Positions 52,775 through 64,000 of a stretch of 64,000 bases of DNA are shown piece after piece; the first letter of the stretch is position 1, and each line of letters begins with the position of its first letter. The notes under the pieces were generated by a model. It saw nothing but the letters and a program-made list of their open reading frames with translations. It did no database searches and was not told the origin of the DNA. The position numbers were made by a program, and so were the translations under genes. This stretch comes from Epiperipatus broadwayi (lineage: Eukaryota > Onychophora > Udeonychophora > Euonychophora > Peripatidae), in assembly GCA_028023455.1 (NCBI GenBank), contig JAQFVV010006199.1, forward strand, positions 4,908,972 to 4,972,971. Reading direction: 5' to 3'.

Positions 52775-54017
52775 TTCTGTTTGTTTGTAATGCTAAAATA
52801 AAAAAATTCAAAATCGTAAGCGTACTCGGACAGAAGAAAGAAACTCAAACTTTTTTAAACAACAACAAACACATACAAATGTCTTCTTTACTTATTAAAC
52901 ATGTTTATAATATTTACTTTTTATTAAATTTACAAAAAAAAAACTGTATATTTGGACTTTTCTTACTGGATAGTTTTTTCGTACTGCTCTTTTTTACTTC
53001 AAAAATATACAGATGGTAGAATCTTCTTTGTCTCATGGAATGTTACTAACAGTACGTTACTTGACATGTTACCTAATTGCAACTCAATAAAAACATAGAT
53101 ATTTAACATTTATGCAAATAAATGTTCAATACAGTACATTGTAAAAAGTCTTATAATTATTGTTTTAAAAAATCTGAACATTTCAATAGTTTTTTAAAAA
53201 AAAAAATCCAATGAAAACAACATTTCAATACAATTCAAATACAAACTTTCTCATCAAGCTGTAATTATTTTATAAACTGTGTGAATTCGGAAAATGTAAT
53301 TGCTGCTTAGCGACATACATGCTGTACTGTGACGCGACATAGTGGCCTGCATTCTGTAGCACAACAAAAAGTTGTATTATACAAAATGCGGGTTTGAATG
53401 TGTTGGCCGCGGAAACTGCATTTTTATGTGTTTTAGCATGAAAACCGCATCATAGAACGGCATCTTTAGCTATAAGATGAGTACTAAATAAAGCATAAAA
53501 GCAGTAAGCCTTGTTGAATTTGTGAGAGGTGAAAAATTATTGAAAATATGAAAATTAATTCTTAGCATTTTAAAAAGCTTGAAATATTTATTTGATTTAA
53601 AAATGGATATAACCTACTTTTCAATGAGGTATTATTAATGCTAACAACAAAAAGGTGTATAAATATTATATACACTGCTGATATAATTTTATGAGTTTGA
53701 TGTAATATTTATACATAGGTAGAAATTGTTTCAATTTCTATAACATTGTCATGTATGAAACTAGTATCTGTTCACTTTTAATGTTTTATGAATTAATTAA
53801 ATGCTAAATGAAGAGGATATCTACATGGATATAAATTAGTTTTACACACTTATAACATTATATAGATCAAATATATGTTGAATGAAAAGATAATTTAGAA
53901 ATATAGTAAATATTGGAATTAATAAAATGTGCTTTAAATCTAAAAGCTTTTCATAATATTTCTACTTTCTTTGAAATAACAAATCATCATTTGTTTATAT
54001 TTACTATTATTATTGCT
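52775..54017. other. Non-coding stretch
   Basis: No gene recognised. 53300-53470 is slightly richer in G+C, but no frame or RNA fold stands out. Confidence 0.4.
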
Positions 54018-54228
54018 TATATATATATATATAAGACATATTTTGTGGGTTCAGCTGTGTTAAAAAAGTTGTAAATATTGATATACCGACATTTCGACTT
54101 GATCACACAAGTCGTCCACTGGGTGATAAAAGGTAGAAAGATGGTTATAGAGGCATTACAATCACTGATTTGAAAAAAAAATGTTAAAGTTCCACCAATA
54201 TCAGAAATGTTAAATTAAGAATGTTTTC

Positions 54229-54480
54229 TTAAACAAACTTTCCAAATAGGAAGAAGATTGCATGAATCATCTCACTTATTTTACAATCTGGCCTTTTAAG
54301 TATCTCAATGACTTCTCTAATTTTGCACTGGTAGAGATTATCACATTTGGATATGATCCCGGTATTAAAAAAACCAATTTTATGATCTGAATCTATAATA
54401 TGGAGTGAGAGTGCTGCTTCTGATGATTGTTGTTTAAGTGCATTAGCATGCTCATCTCTCCTAACATGCTCACCTCTCAC
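54229..54480 (-). pseudogene. Penelope-like C-terminal GIY-YIG fragment (left arm)
   Basis: 83 residues: R-x-E-H-V-R-R-D-E-H-A-N-A, then SSEAALSLHIIDSDHKIGF (the S-A-L-A-x-H-x-x-x-x-G-H-x-I-x-F block of Penelope nucleases), then N-x-Y-Q-C-K-I-R-E-V-I-E-I, the terminal R-K-x-x-E-A-I-x-I block. It represents only the end of the nuclease, without the GIY-YIG metal-binding core. It is a different Penelope lineage from the copies at 43-45 kb and 50.8 kb, judged by its C-terminal block. Confidence 0.75.
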
Positions 54481-54499
54481 TCCATACTGTAGATTCAGG

Positions 54500-54720
54500 T
54501 CATAAAATTGATTTTTCCAATATCAGGATCACATCCAGATGTGATAATCTCTACCAGTACAAAATTAGAGAAGCCATTAAGATACTTAAAAGGCCAGATT
54601 GTATCACTAAGTGAGATGATACATGCAAACTTCCTTCTATTTAGAAAGATTTTTTTAAAAAATATTCTTAATTTAACATTTTTGATATTGGTGGAACATT
54701 AAGTTTTTTTCAAATCAGTG
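54500..54720 (+). pseudogene. Penelope-like C-terminal fragment (right arm)
   Basis: Inverted copy of the left arm, with more damage: the K-L-E-K-P-L-R-Y-L-K-G-Q-I-V-S segment corresponds to the R-E-V-I-E-I-L-K-R-P-D-C-K-I-S region read out of alignment. No function. Confidence 0.6.
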
Positions 54721-54898
54721 ATTGTAGCACCTCTACAACCGCCTTTCTACCTTTTATTACCCAGTAGATGACTTGTGTAATCAAGTCGAAATGTTGGTAT
54801 ATCAATATTTAAAACTTTTTAAACACGGATGAACCAGCAAAATATGTCTTTTATATATGCAAACCGTGAAAATCTTCATATCAATATATATATATATA

Positions 54899-57800
54899 AG
54901 GTATGGTTTTATTGGTATAAATAGTTTACTTCATATTTTGTAGCATAGTAGTTATTTTAATTTAAAATATTCATTTTTTTATTTATTGATTATAAATTAA
55001 CTTCAGGTACATCACTTATAATAAGAGTTTAAAAGGATTATATTGTAATAAGTATTTATTTTATTTTGTTTTTTTAAATTTATATGAACAAATAAGTATA
55101 TATATATATTATTTTGATTAATGATATTTTTGTATAAAGTACAAAAAGAAAATATATTTTTAACCCTCTTATATTTCAGAAAATATCAACATTCTACAAA
55201 ATAGTTGGATTTCATAAATATATATGTTTTGTATTTAATATCTAATAGATGGAGATTGATGTCCAATCATGTATTTGAATATGAAGTTAATGTCAATTGA
55301 AAATCTAGTACCTAAAACATAATCAGATCATATGCACATATATTACATGTTTATTTGCCATATATATATATATATATATTGTACCCTTTATAATTGGTAC
55401 AGACAGTTAGATAAAGTTGAAAAAATGGCTATATTTAAAAAAAAATTGAGTTTTCTAATATATAATTTTAATGTTATAGATAGTAGAGGTTCAAACTCTG
55501 TAGACAGAAGCTTATAAAGATAGATTAGGTAGTTTCAACTCATTGTTAGGTGAGTTAAATATAAAATGATACAAGAAATTATTTAAAATATAGTATTATT
55601 TTTATTTATTATAGTTTTAAAATACTACAGAGATAGAATAGCTTAATAATAGTGATAAATATTTTTAAGACAATTATTTTGTTTAAAATATTATTTAAAA
55701 TGATAATACTAAGCTTGCATTTTATACACAATTAATGAAGCTATACATAACAATTGATAAGCTAAGCATTTTTGGGAATTCTATGTTCCCATATTTATAG
55801 CTCTTTTCTCTAGTAGTTAGTTAATGTCACAGTAATGCATGCAAATTTATTCAGTAATATTTAAACAGCCCACTTTTTAGAAATAGTAAAGCTGACATCT
55901 CTTCGGTTGATCACTTTGGGATCATCTGCAATAAAACAAGCCTCCTTCACTTTGTATTGCATGTCATTGCATTCTAATTAATATATTATTTTAAAAGTGC
56001 TGAACGTATCACATGATTAGATGTGTGTGAATATGTGCGCTCTCAGAACGTTAGGGAAAGAAAACTAATTTTGGCTTACTAACAAAGATTTGATACAATA
56101 AAATCTAGCAAAATAATCAGACTAGAGAAAATATTCGAATAATAATATTAAAACTTATTATTATTTTATTTATGTATAATAATTCATTTATTTTAAGTCA
56201 ATTTCAGGGTTTTAAATATTAAAAATTGTTTTAATAAGAATATTTAAATTTTTAGATAAAAATATTTAATATTCATGGCACTTTATGATATTTAATATTG
56301 ATGAGTCATAATTTTAAACTTAATTTTAAAAATCCTATTTGATGTAGTTATGTAAATTTGCAAATTTATACAAGCAGTATTGACCAATGGAATCATTGGA
56401 TCAAGATCAATATAAATACTAAGATTTAGACCAGTCTAAGATTTTACACAGACTTTTTGCAGATTTTATAGATTTTTCATGTTAAATGTGTTTTAAGTGA
56501 TTTCAGTTTTTTACAGTTTTAGTTTGAAATTTATAACTATATTTATTTTATACTATAATAGTGGTAATTTCTTTTAAACATTTATTATTTTGCTTAAAAG
56601 TGTTTTGAAAAATATAAATAGAATAATTACTTGAATAATGAATCACTAAACACTAACATTTCCTATCAGTTTATCTACTTGATCTTAGCTTAGGACCTTC
56701 AATATTATACAGATTGTGACAGTGGCTACTGAGATATCGTGAAACTAAACACCACATACCAGGAGAATTAATGCAACAAATCTGGAGTGAATTTGCATAA
56801 GTAACTTTGTAATTTTTATAGATTGTATGATTGGAATGACTGACTGTTTATTTCAAATGACTTTATTATATTACAATGCAGTTAATTTATTTAGAATGAT
56901 TGAGAGAAATGGAATATTCAATTTGAAAAGAGAAAAAAATTGAACTTTAAATATCTTATGATATGATGAATATTTGCTTTATTCTATGAGTGATAGTAAT
57001 AAACCACATTTAATTTGTCTTTGAAGAAATCTGAATGAACTTATATTTTAAGAATGATTTATTTAGAGTCAAATTGAAGAAAATGGTTGTGAATGTCTTT
57101 TATGCTTTTTAAAGAATTTTCTAAGAATCAACTTAATAAATAAATTATATACTTTAAAAGTAACTCTATCTGGAATTAATGATTCCAGACATGTTTTTAA
57201 AGATTAAAAATATTATCAGTTAATAAAAGTTAGAATGTTATAGCTGTTTTACCTGGGCAAGAAAAATATTTAATGGAAAAATATATGTTTTAAAAGGATA
57301 TAAAAAAATCATAATATATCTGCTGATAAACGTATTTAAAATAATAATTTATATTATAATGTCTGCTACTAATATTTTTTCCAAGAAAAATATGAATCTT
57401 ATATTATATTTATTAAATATATTTGTTTTACACAATGGCTGAAGGGTACATAAGGAAATATTTCATATTGTAATAGTAGCCAGGGTTAAAGCCTGTTACA
57501 AGGGAATTTAATAATGTCCACCAACTGCCGCCCAGATTGCATAAGTTTTGATTTAATTTATTTGATTACCATATATAATGAGTGATATATATATAGATTT
57601 TTTTTAGTGATGAGTGTAAATACCTGTTTTAGAAAAATATTTTGGGACTTATTGTTAAAAAAAATGGAAAGAAAAAGTAGAAAAAGAAAAAAAATAATTA
57701 AAAGAAACGGTTATACGTTAATGTATTATTATCTTTTACTTAATGTACATTTCTTTTGGTTTCATAATCAGATGTCTTGTTTTATTGAGGGTAACAAAAG

Positions 57801-58390
57801 ACTTTCTGCCACAAATTTTCCCAGTTGTTTCTTTGTTATTTATAATGGCTATTTGATCTACTAAATTCCAGGAAAAGTTGTTGTTTAATGCACTTTGAAC
57901 AAAGAGAGTGGATCTGGTTAGGCAAAATGTAAAATATTAGATCAACAAGCAAATAGAACGGTAAAAAAACATTTCTAGGTAATTAAGCAAAGATATGAAA
58001 TCTAATAGAACAAAAATTTGAGAACTGTAATTAATGTAATGAAAAATAATAAAAAAAGAAAAACAAGAGAGCAAAAAGTAAAAGAGAGATAGGAGAGGGT
58101 GTCAATCAAATTGGATCTATGGGAGAAAATATATTTTTTGTGAGTGCTATGATCTTATGGTCTTTGACTGGATAATCTAAGTTTGTGTATTAGCCAAATT
58201 GCTGAAGGCAATGCCTTTAGAGTCAAACTTACTAAAAATGTTTAAAACCTTAACTATGGGGTAGAAGCCATATATGGGTAGGACTATGGCTTTAGTACCT
58301 AGCTATATCTGTTGCTAGCTTGTATATACAGTGACCTTGCAGATCCCATGGATTACATCCTGGAATAGCACCAAAAAGAAAGAAAATATA
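54899..58390. other. Long AT-rich stretch without recognised genes
   Basis: About 3.5 kb with TA tracts near 55101 and 55362, and no exon, RNA gene or repeated unit I can support. The frame 57607-57864 has a lysine/arginine-rich patch followed by hydrophobic residues, but no known motif; I treat it as chance. Confidence 0.4.
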
Positions 58391-58512
58391 TTTGACCTTA
58401 TATGCTTGCTAAATTTCAAACAAAATCTTTATCACTGACCACAAGAAAAAAAAGATATTGGATTTTGTGTGCTTACAAAGTTTCAAACAAGGACTTCATC
58501 ACTGACCACCAC
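58391..58512. repeat. Two diverged ~60-bp direct repeats
   Basis: Both contain TGCTTRC-type start, AARTTTCAAACAA and ATCACTGACCAC (58405-58442 and 58469-58510). Non-coding. Confidence 0.6.
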
Positions 58513-58815
58513 CATTAGAATTTGTTTCTATACTAAAACTCTGACCCAAAACATTCATTCCAGACTCTTGCTAAGTGCATGTATTTATATTACTTCAATT
58601 ATGGAAGAATATCTCTCCTAGAACAAATGCCTTGGGAAACATAAGCTTATGTGTAAGAAATTAAAACATCTGTAAATCCCAGGTAAAAAAGGTAAATGTA
58701 GTTTTTATAATTAAACTTATAATAATGTATAGTTTCCCTCAATGTTTGCTTATTCATCATTAAGATAGAAAATGAGGTGTGTCATATAACAGCATTTTTT
58801 GTTACTTTCTATTTT

Positions 58816-58830
58816 ATTCAATCTATTTTA
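58816..58830. repeat. Left target-site duplication
   Basis: ATTCAATCTATTTTA, repeated exactly at 59696-59710 on the other side of the palindromic element. Confidence 0.85.
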
Positions 58831-58936
58831 TAATATAGGGTATATGAGCACAGACTATCACATGACCCACCACTCTCCACACTATCTAATAACACTGATA
58901 CACTCAAGCACATATATGCTGAAAAGATAAATAATC

Positions 58937-58980
58937 ACCAATATACGTATTTCATGCTAAACCAGCAATCATCAGTTGGT
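58937..58980 (-). ncRNA. Hammerhead ribozyme, left arm
   Basis: Exact inverted counterpart of 59222-59265: ACCAA, core CTGATGA, helix II TGCT / loop GGTTT / AGCA with a U-U at its base, GAA, helix III ATA-CG-TAT, cleavage-site A, TTGGT. All core bases are canonical. Confidence 0.8.
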
Positions 58981-59221
58981 CCAGATTATCATCACCCACA
59001 CATATATACTATAAGTGCTCAGATATATATTAAGATAGACAATCTTCATACTTTAATGGACTGGCTCCAATCTACTACACACTCCAACTCTTCAACCATC
59101 CATCCAATTGAAAATCTGATGATGGAATGCTCGAAGGCCACCCTGAGGCCGAGATTCTTGTCACACCCATGTTGACCCAAGGTCAATCTGAACCCCACAT
59201 GTGTGGGAGATGATAATCTGG

Positions 59222-59265
59222 ACCAACTGATGATTGCTGGTTTAGCATGAAATACGTATATTGGT
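59222..59265 (+). ncRNA. Hammerhead ribozyme, right arm
   Basis: Helix I strand ACCAA (59222-59226), core CTGATGA (59227-59233), helix II 59234-59248 (four pairs plus U-U at the base, five-base loop), GAA (59249-59251), helix III ATA / CG / TAT (59252-59259), H17 = A (59260), TTGGT (59261-59265) closing five helix I pairs. The U-U base mismatch of helix II is shared with the satellite hammerheads. Confidence 0.8.
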
Positions 59266-59670
59266 GATTATTTATCTTTTCAGCATATATGTGCTTGAGT
59301 GTATCAGTGTTATTAGATAGTGTGGAGAGTGGTGGGTCATGTGATAGTCTGTGCTCATATACCCTATATTACATATATAGACACATGGTATATATTAAGC
59401 CTGTGTTTCAGTTATTACATTGTACAGATGTCTGCCCATCCTTGCATATTTATTTAATGGATTATGTCCTGTACATGTGGGGTTCAGATTGACATTGGGT
59501 CAACATGGGTGTGACAAGAATCTCGGCCTCAGGGTGGCCTTCGAGCATTCCACAGTTGAAGAGTTGCAGTGTGTAGTAGATTGGAGCCAGTCCATTAAAG
59601 TATGAAGATTGTCTATCTTAATATATATCTGAGCACTTATAGTATATATGTGTGGGAGATGATAATCTGG

Positions 59671-59695
59671 ACCAACTGATGATTGCTGGTTTAGC
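59671..59695 (+). ncRNA. Half hammerhead at the element's 3' end
   Basis: ACCAA, CTGATGA and the helix II hairpin are identical to 59222-59246, then the element ends and the target duplication begins. The GAAA and helix III half is missing, so it cannot cleave alone. Confidence 0.75.
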
Positions 59696-59710
59696 ATTCA
59701 ATCTATTTTA
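59696..59710. repeat. Right target-site duplication
   Basis: Exact 15-base match to 58816-58830. Confidence 0.85.
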
Positions 59711-61007
59711 TGTATTTTTTATTTAATATTGTTGATATATAAATTTTAATAAATCACCCCATTGATAATAAAAAAATATAAAAGTGTGTTCTTACTTATG
59801 AATGGTAATTATTTGCCATAACATTGATGAGTTGATTTATTATATTTATTCTCTGTTTTTTTATTATATCTAGCAAAGTTAGCAATGCCCAGTCTATATG
59901 AGTACACACCTCATCTAACATATTTTAGATCCTAACCTTAAATCCAGCACATAAATTGTAACATAGAGCAGTTTTGAGTAGCAATTTAGGAATGTCAAGG
60001 CGGTTAATGTAAAATTATTTGTGAACTATTCTTAAAGCACAGGTGGTTTGAAAGAAGCCAATATAACTAAACAAAGTTACTGTACATTCTCAAATACCTC
60101 CGTTCATTCATTAGTGTTTTCCTCCCATCAGTTGAGATTGAGCTAGCTAGGGTTGGGCAACTGATTAATCATGGTTTACAATCCAGTAGTCATATGATAA
60201 AGTGTAATTATTACTGCAATAGTGGGGGCACTTCATGTCAGCTTCCACCTAATGTTCATAAATATGCTTTTACTGCAAAAATATTCTATTAATAAGATAA
60301 CAATCCATACAAGAAATATATAACGCTAATCATCACATAGTATATGTATGTATAAGGTTATTTCATAAAATTCTTAAATAGGATCAGTTCATACCAACAT
60401 TTGGTAAGGTAGATAATATTAAAGCTTTATCTACAAGTGTTATGGTGACTAAACGACCATAGTTATACTTTATCTTTTTGGTGTAATACATATCTCCATT
60501 AATTTATAGATTATACCTACATCATTTTCTGAAATACCACATCAATACCCAGATTAGCCTGGTAAAATATAAAATAGATTAAAATTATTATATTATGAAG
60601 ATATTGAATCCCTGGATAAAATCTTCAGAAAGGACTGAAATAAACAATTTATCTTACAGAATGTTAATATTTTCTATGGATTTTGTTTGATTTTACTTGA
60701 TTTTAATGTTGATATTTGTACATTTCTTCACATGACACTAAGATAAAAATGTAATTTTCAAAATGCTGTTCAACTGTAGCTAAACAATGGGGGAGTTTTC
60801 CTTGACAAGCAAATTCCAGACAAGCAATTCAACATTACAAGCAATAAAAAAATCATTTTGTAACTTTAATCTTTATTATTAAGATTATTTATTTTTTTAA
60901 TGTTAAGTTTTAACATTAATATTTAAAAGATTATAATTATTTATTTTAAAATTAACTTGTTGTTATTAAACCATCAAACATCACATGATCACCATCTCTA
61001 TAGTTTA
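59711..61007. other. Non-coding stretch
   Basis: No gene, RNA or repeat recognised. Confidence 0.4.
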
Positions 61008-61042
61008 GCACAGGGTGGCACTACTGTATGGGGAGTTTTGCC
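61008..61042 (+). repeat. Isolated terminal fragment of the 105-1015 family
   Basis: GCACAGGGTGGCACTACTGT then ATGGGGAGTTTTGCC, nearly identical to the complement of 785-820. The neighbouring sequence is unrelated. Confidence 0.65.
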
Positions 61043-63377
61043 TTTGTTGTTATTATATAGTTTTAAAATAGATTAATTTTATTATGTATTAAAAACAAAT
61101 GGGTTTTGAGAAAGTGATTTTCGGAACAATACAAGTTTCAATCAAAATTTCTTTGAATGTATGGTTTTGGAGAAGCAAACAAACGTAAAATGATCTCAGC
61201 ATAGAAAGATATCATTGGTATTTTTTATTGTTACTTGGATTATATTTTTGCTTAATAATTTTGTTTCTTTTATTTAAGAATATATATATCTTAGTTAGTA
61301 TTTTTAAGTTAATATTATACATGCTTGAATTTAATTCTAAATAATGGAAAAATGAACCATTAACAAAATTATTGTGTGTATTTTGTGAAAAAGTTGACAA
61401 ATGTGTATGAATGTTTGAAAATATCTAAGGATATTTAAAAATAATTTATTTAAAATGTGAATGCTTGGATATGCATAAATTATATAGCATTGTTAAATTA
61501 TTATAATTTTATGTTATGAATAGTATCTGTTTTAATATAAGAAGGCCGTAATATTGATCTCTAAATAATATTCTAAGAAATAAATAAAATGTATAGTACA
61601 GATGAATGTTTATTGATATCCTTTGAGCATGAAAACTAAAAAATAACATCTTGAAATGAATTTAGATCTTTATTGTTTTCTCTAGTATTGTGTTTTGGAA
61701 ATTATTTAGAATGTTGTTGGTATATTTTCTTATGATGTTGAATGATTTATACAATGGGAAAATATATGATAGTGGTCAGGAAAGTAATAATATTCTTATG
61801 AAATCTTAGATGTTAGGCTTATGTTGAAAACTATTGTATATGAATTATATTTCCATATTTGAAATATATTAAGGTATATAGATAACATAGGGCTGTATAT
61901 CTTTTGCCATGGACAGTAACATTTCCTCATCATCTAAAGTGCTATAATAGAGCTATGACCTGTATCTTAGGTGCCCAATGAATATGGACCTACTCTTATG
62001 GTTTGCACTGTATCCATAATGATATAATTTTATTTGTGAAACATTATTGTTACTATTCCATACCCTACACTTTAATTGCTATCTATCACCACAGGTATCA
62101 TCATAGAAAATAGTTTATAAGCTGGAAAAGTAATGACTGAACCGTTTTTGAAGTAGATAATTATGGTGAGAGGGCAAGATGTAGTACATGAAGTTTTTCT
62201 TTCAAATGATGTTGAGATGTTTACTATTTACCATAATATGTAATACAAGAGAAGAAGAATTGATGCCTATACAAAATATTTAAAGTCACTTATCTTAATA
62301 AGATGCATATTCAAATGGAATGAAAGTGAGAATAGTGAAAATGATTTTGGGATTATATATATATAAGCGTATCAAAATGAAAGTAAAACAAGCAATATAA
62401 CTTATGAATAGATTTTTTAAATTTTATTATTTATAAGTTAAACCTAATTAAGTTATAAAATTTATAAAATTTCCTCTTGAATATGTTTTTTGCATAATAT
62501 TCAATTAATTTTATAGAGGTAGATATTTATAATTTATTTTAAAGTTTTTCTGATATCCAAACATTAGAATTGCACTTCATTAAATTAGGAAGAAAAATTT
62601 AAATATTTTTTTTCTTTTAATATTTTATTTATATTTTAAGAAATGCGTTTTTGAAATATAAACTTGTATTGATGTGTTTACGTCATAAGTAACTCATTTA
62701 TGGTAGAGTAAACATAATATTAAGTTTTGTTTTAAAAATTGGGAGAGGTGCTTTAACTATTCCCAATACAAATAATAGAACACTATTTTACTAAATGAAG
62801 ATTACATATCATCATAAGTGTTGTAAGTTTCATTTTTATTATATTTTTTTGAAATGGCCAAAGTGAAGGCTATTTATTCTTATTTTATTTCTTGTATTTA
62901 TGTGCCATATTTATTGTAAATATTTTTTTTAAAATTTATGTTAAATAATGTTAATCTACATTTTACTTTGTAAATATTTTATTATATTATCTTATAAATC
63001 TAATGGTAACTTATAAATAAATTTGTGAATTGTTTTTTTTAATTTTACTTTACTCAAATTGTGATTTATCTGTCTGTTGCTTATTGATTTTTCATTCCGC
63101 ACGCACCATTCACAGAAATCAATAATTTAAAATATTATTTATTGGGTACATGGTCCATAAAGATTTCATATACAATATTTTTATTTCATTTGATTAAGTA
63201 ATCAAGTATATTACCATTATTGTTTAGAACATATGATCATTATTAATTATTTTTAAACTGATACAACATCAACGAGAGATGCTTGATATTGTCACAATAT
63301 TAAAATACATTATATTTTTTAAGAATACCACATTAAATAAGGATAGATTGTACAATGTTTTCTACATAAAATTTTAT
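61043..63377. other. AT-rich non-coding stretch
   Basis: No gene, RNA or repeat recognised. The minus-strand frame 61212-61400 is low-complexity and unsupported. Confidence 0.4.
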
Positions 63378-64000
63378 TTAATTTAATACACTGTACATGT
63401 TTACACACACTTGCACATTTATGTGTGTGATCAGACGGGTCAGCAATATGAGATGGCATGGAGAGTTGAGGTCATGTGAAAGTCTCATTTCAAATCCCTT
63501 ATATAACATTTTATTATAATATTATATGTTTTTATTCCTAAATTTTAACTATTAAATAGATTTAATATTGAGATCCATTAAGATATTTAGTTGTTTATTG
63601 TTGTTATTATTTTCTAAAACTAGTTAAATATCATATAAAATCCCTTATCATATTTAACTATAAGATATTAATTAGTTAATTTATTTTGTTATTAGTATGT
63701 TAGAGATGAACCTGAGATTATCATAATCATCATCATCATAGTCTGAGTTCGAATTCTTTATATAATACATTATATATGTGCAGGTATGTGTAAGTCTGTA
63801 CAGTGTATTAAATTACATATTAAAACATTGTGCATTAATGATCTGCCCATCCCACGCACATGTATATAAATGGATTATTCTCCAGTACATGAGGGATCAG
63901 AATGACTACCATCAACTAGGGTAGGATGACAACCTTGGCACTAATGTGGGCTTTGAACATTCCATCATCAGATTTTCAATGAAATGAATGGCTGAAGAGT
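63378..64000. mobile_element. Diverged copy of the 58.8-kb element, cut by the window end
   Basis: 63396-63510 resembles segment A of the 58831 element (GTCATGTGA, then a block ending CCCTTATATAACAT). 63770-64000 resembles segments C and B (TCTGCCCATCC, GGATTAT, CAGTACATG, then GGATGACAAC, TTGAACATTCCATC and CTGATGATGGAATGTTC on minus). AATTTAATACACTGTACA (63376) recurs inverted at 63797. No complete hammerhead is visible inside the window. Confidence 0.65.

Larger units (their letters stand above)
54018..54898. mobile_element. Palindromic Penelope-like relic between TA tracts
   Basis: Two arms of about 420 bases run head-to-head and meet near 54483-54500. The outer ends carry the terminal block also seen at 43046-43262 (ACTTGATCACACAAGTCG on the left; its mirror near 54770-54788 on the right). 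The inner parts carry the C-terminal GIY-YIG segment, the left arm on minus and the right arm on plus. (TA)n flanks both sides. Penelope elements commonly occur as such inverted partial copies. Confidence 0.8.
58831..59695. mobile_element. Palindromic non-autonomous element with two hammerheads
   Basis: The unique 15-bp duplication fixes both ends. In plus sense the right unit is: hammerhead (59222-59265), segment A (59266-59375), segment C (about 59376-59485), segment B (about 59490-59665), and the first half of a second hammerhead (59671-59695), where the element stops. The left part (58831-59221) is an inverted copy of the B-hammerhead-A part. There is no reverse transcriptase or other protein; the 61-73-residue frames inside are mirror images of each other and not conserved. 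It looks like a non-autonomous relative of hammerhead-bearing Penelope-like elements. Confidence 0.85.

Noticed and set aside
54084-54126. Hammerhead-like fold in the Penelope terminal block (also 54757-54799 and 43150)
   Set aside because: A GACTT...AAGTC stem followed by GAAA and a short closing stem is present, but the catalytic CTGANGA core is absent in all three copies (CAGTGGA, CAGTAGA, CAGTAGC). At best this is a lost ribozyme.
63925-63990. CTGATGATGGAATGTTC on the minus strand (also 59116 plus) as a ribozyme core
   Set aside because: It is part of segment B of the palindromic element; no GAAA with a proper stem follows.

Overview
This is animal nuclear DNA: very AT-rich (I estimate about 70-75% A+T by eye), dense in microsatellites, with spliced rather than compact genes. 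A spliced cytochrome P450 family-2-like exon, an RTE-clade LINE, several Penelope-like retroelements and an interstitial TTAGGG-type tract point to a metazoan, most comfortably a lophotrochozoan such as a mollusc. That taxonomic guess is an inference, and I cannot exclude a cnidarian or another AT-rich animal.

Only one host coding piece is convincing: a single CYP2-like exon (2592-3107, minus) with proper splice sites. Nearly everything else is repeat-derived. Layout: 105-1015, an inverted-repeat element with hammerhead-ribozyme (HHR) motifs; 2294-2421, a foldback; 2592-3107, the P450 exon; 3211-5901, a ~400-bp satellite whose units encode type-I HHRs, direct copies then inverted ones; ~6.2-10.2 kb and ~11.0-15.3 kb, two diverged copies of a ~4-kb repeat; 16.2-22.4 kb and 32.5-40.5 kb, a large direct duplication, the second copy carrying a 1.4-kb extra block and a (TAA)n array; 23.2-25.2 and 25.8-27.9 kb, a second direct pair; 27.9-32.5 kb, an LTR-retrotransposon-like unit with ~1.7-kb direct terminal repeats; 40.6-43.0 kb, a TGTAA...TTACA-bounded repeat; 43.0-45.4 kb, head-to-head Penelope-like relics; 46.45-47.3 kb, a giant (ATCT)n array; 47.9-50.75 kb, a decayed RTE LINE followed by another Penelope 3' fragment; 52.5-52.8 kb, a short tandem repeat and telomere-like repeats; 54.0-54.9 kb, a palindromic Penelope relic; 58.8-59.7 kb, a palindromic non-autonomous element with two HHRs and a 15-bp target duplication; 63.4-64.0 kb, a diverged, cut-off relative of it.

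The most interesting feature is self-cleaving RNA. Three unrelated repeat families carry a hammerhead core (CUGANGA, a stem-loop, GAAA, a very short helix III, UH, and a helix I that closes by base pairing). One is a ~400-bp tandem satellite, the architecture expected of a retrozyme or circular-RNA source. Four of its units lie upstream of the P450 exon in the same transcriptional sense, so they could lie inside that gene's intron. A second theme is that many large repeats begin and end exactly at (TA)n tracts, sharing TGTAA-type starts and GGTTA(CA)-type ends, as if (TA)n microsatellites were the preferred insertion site for several families.
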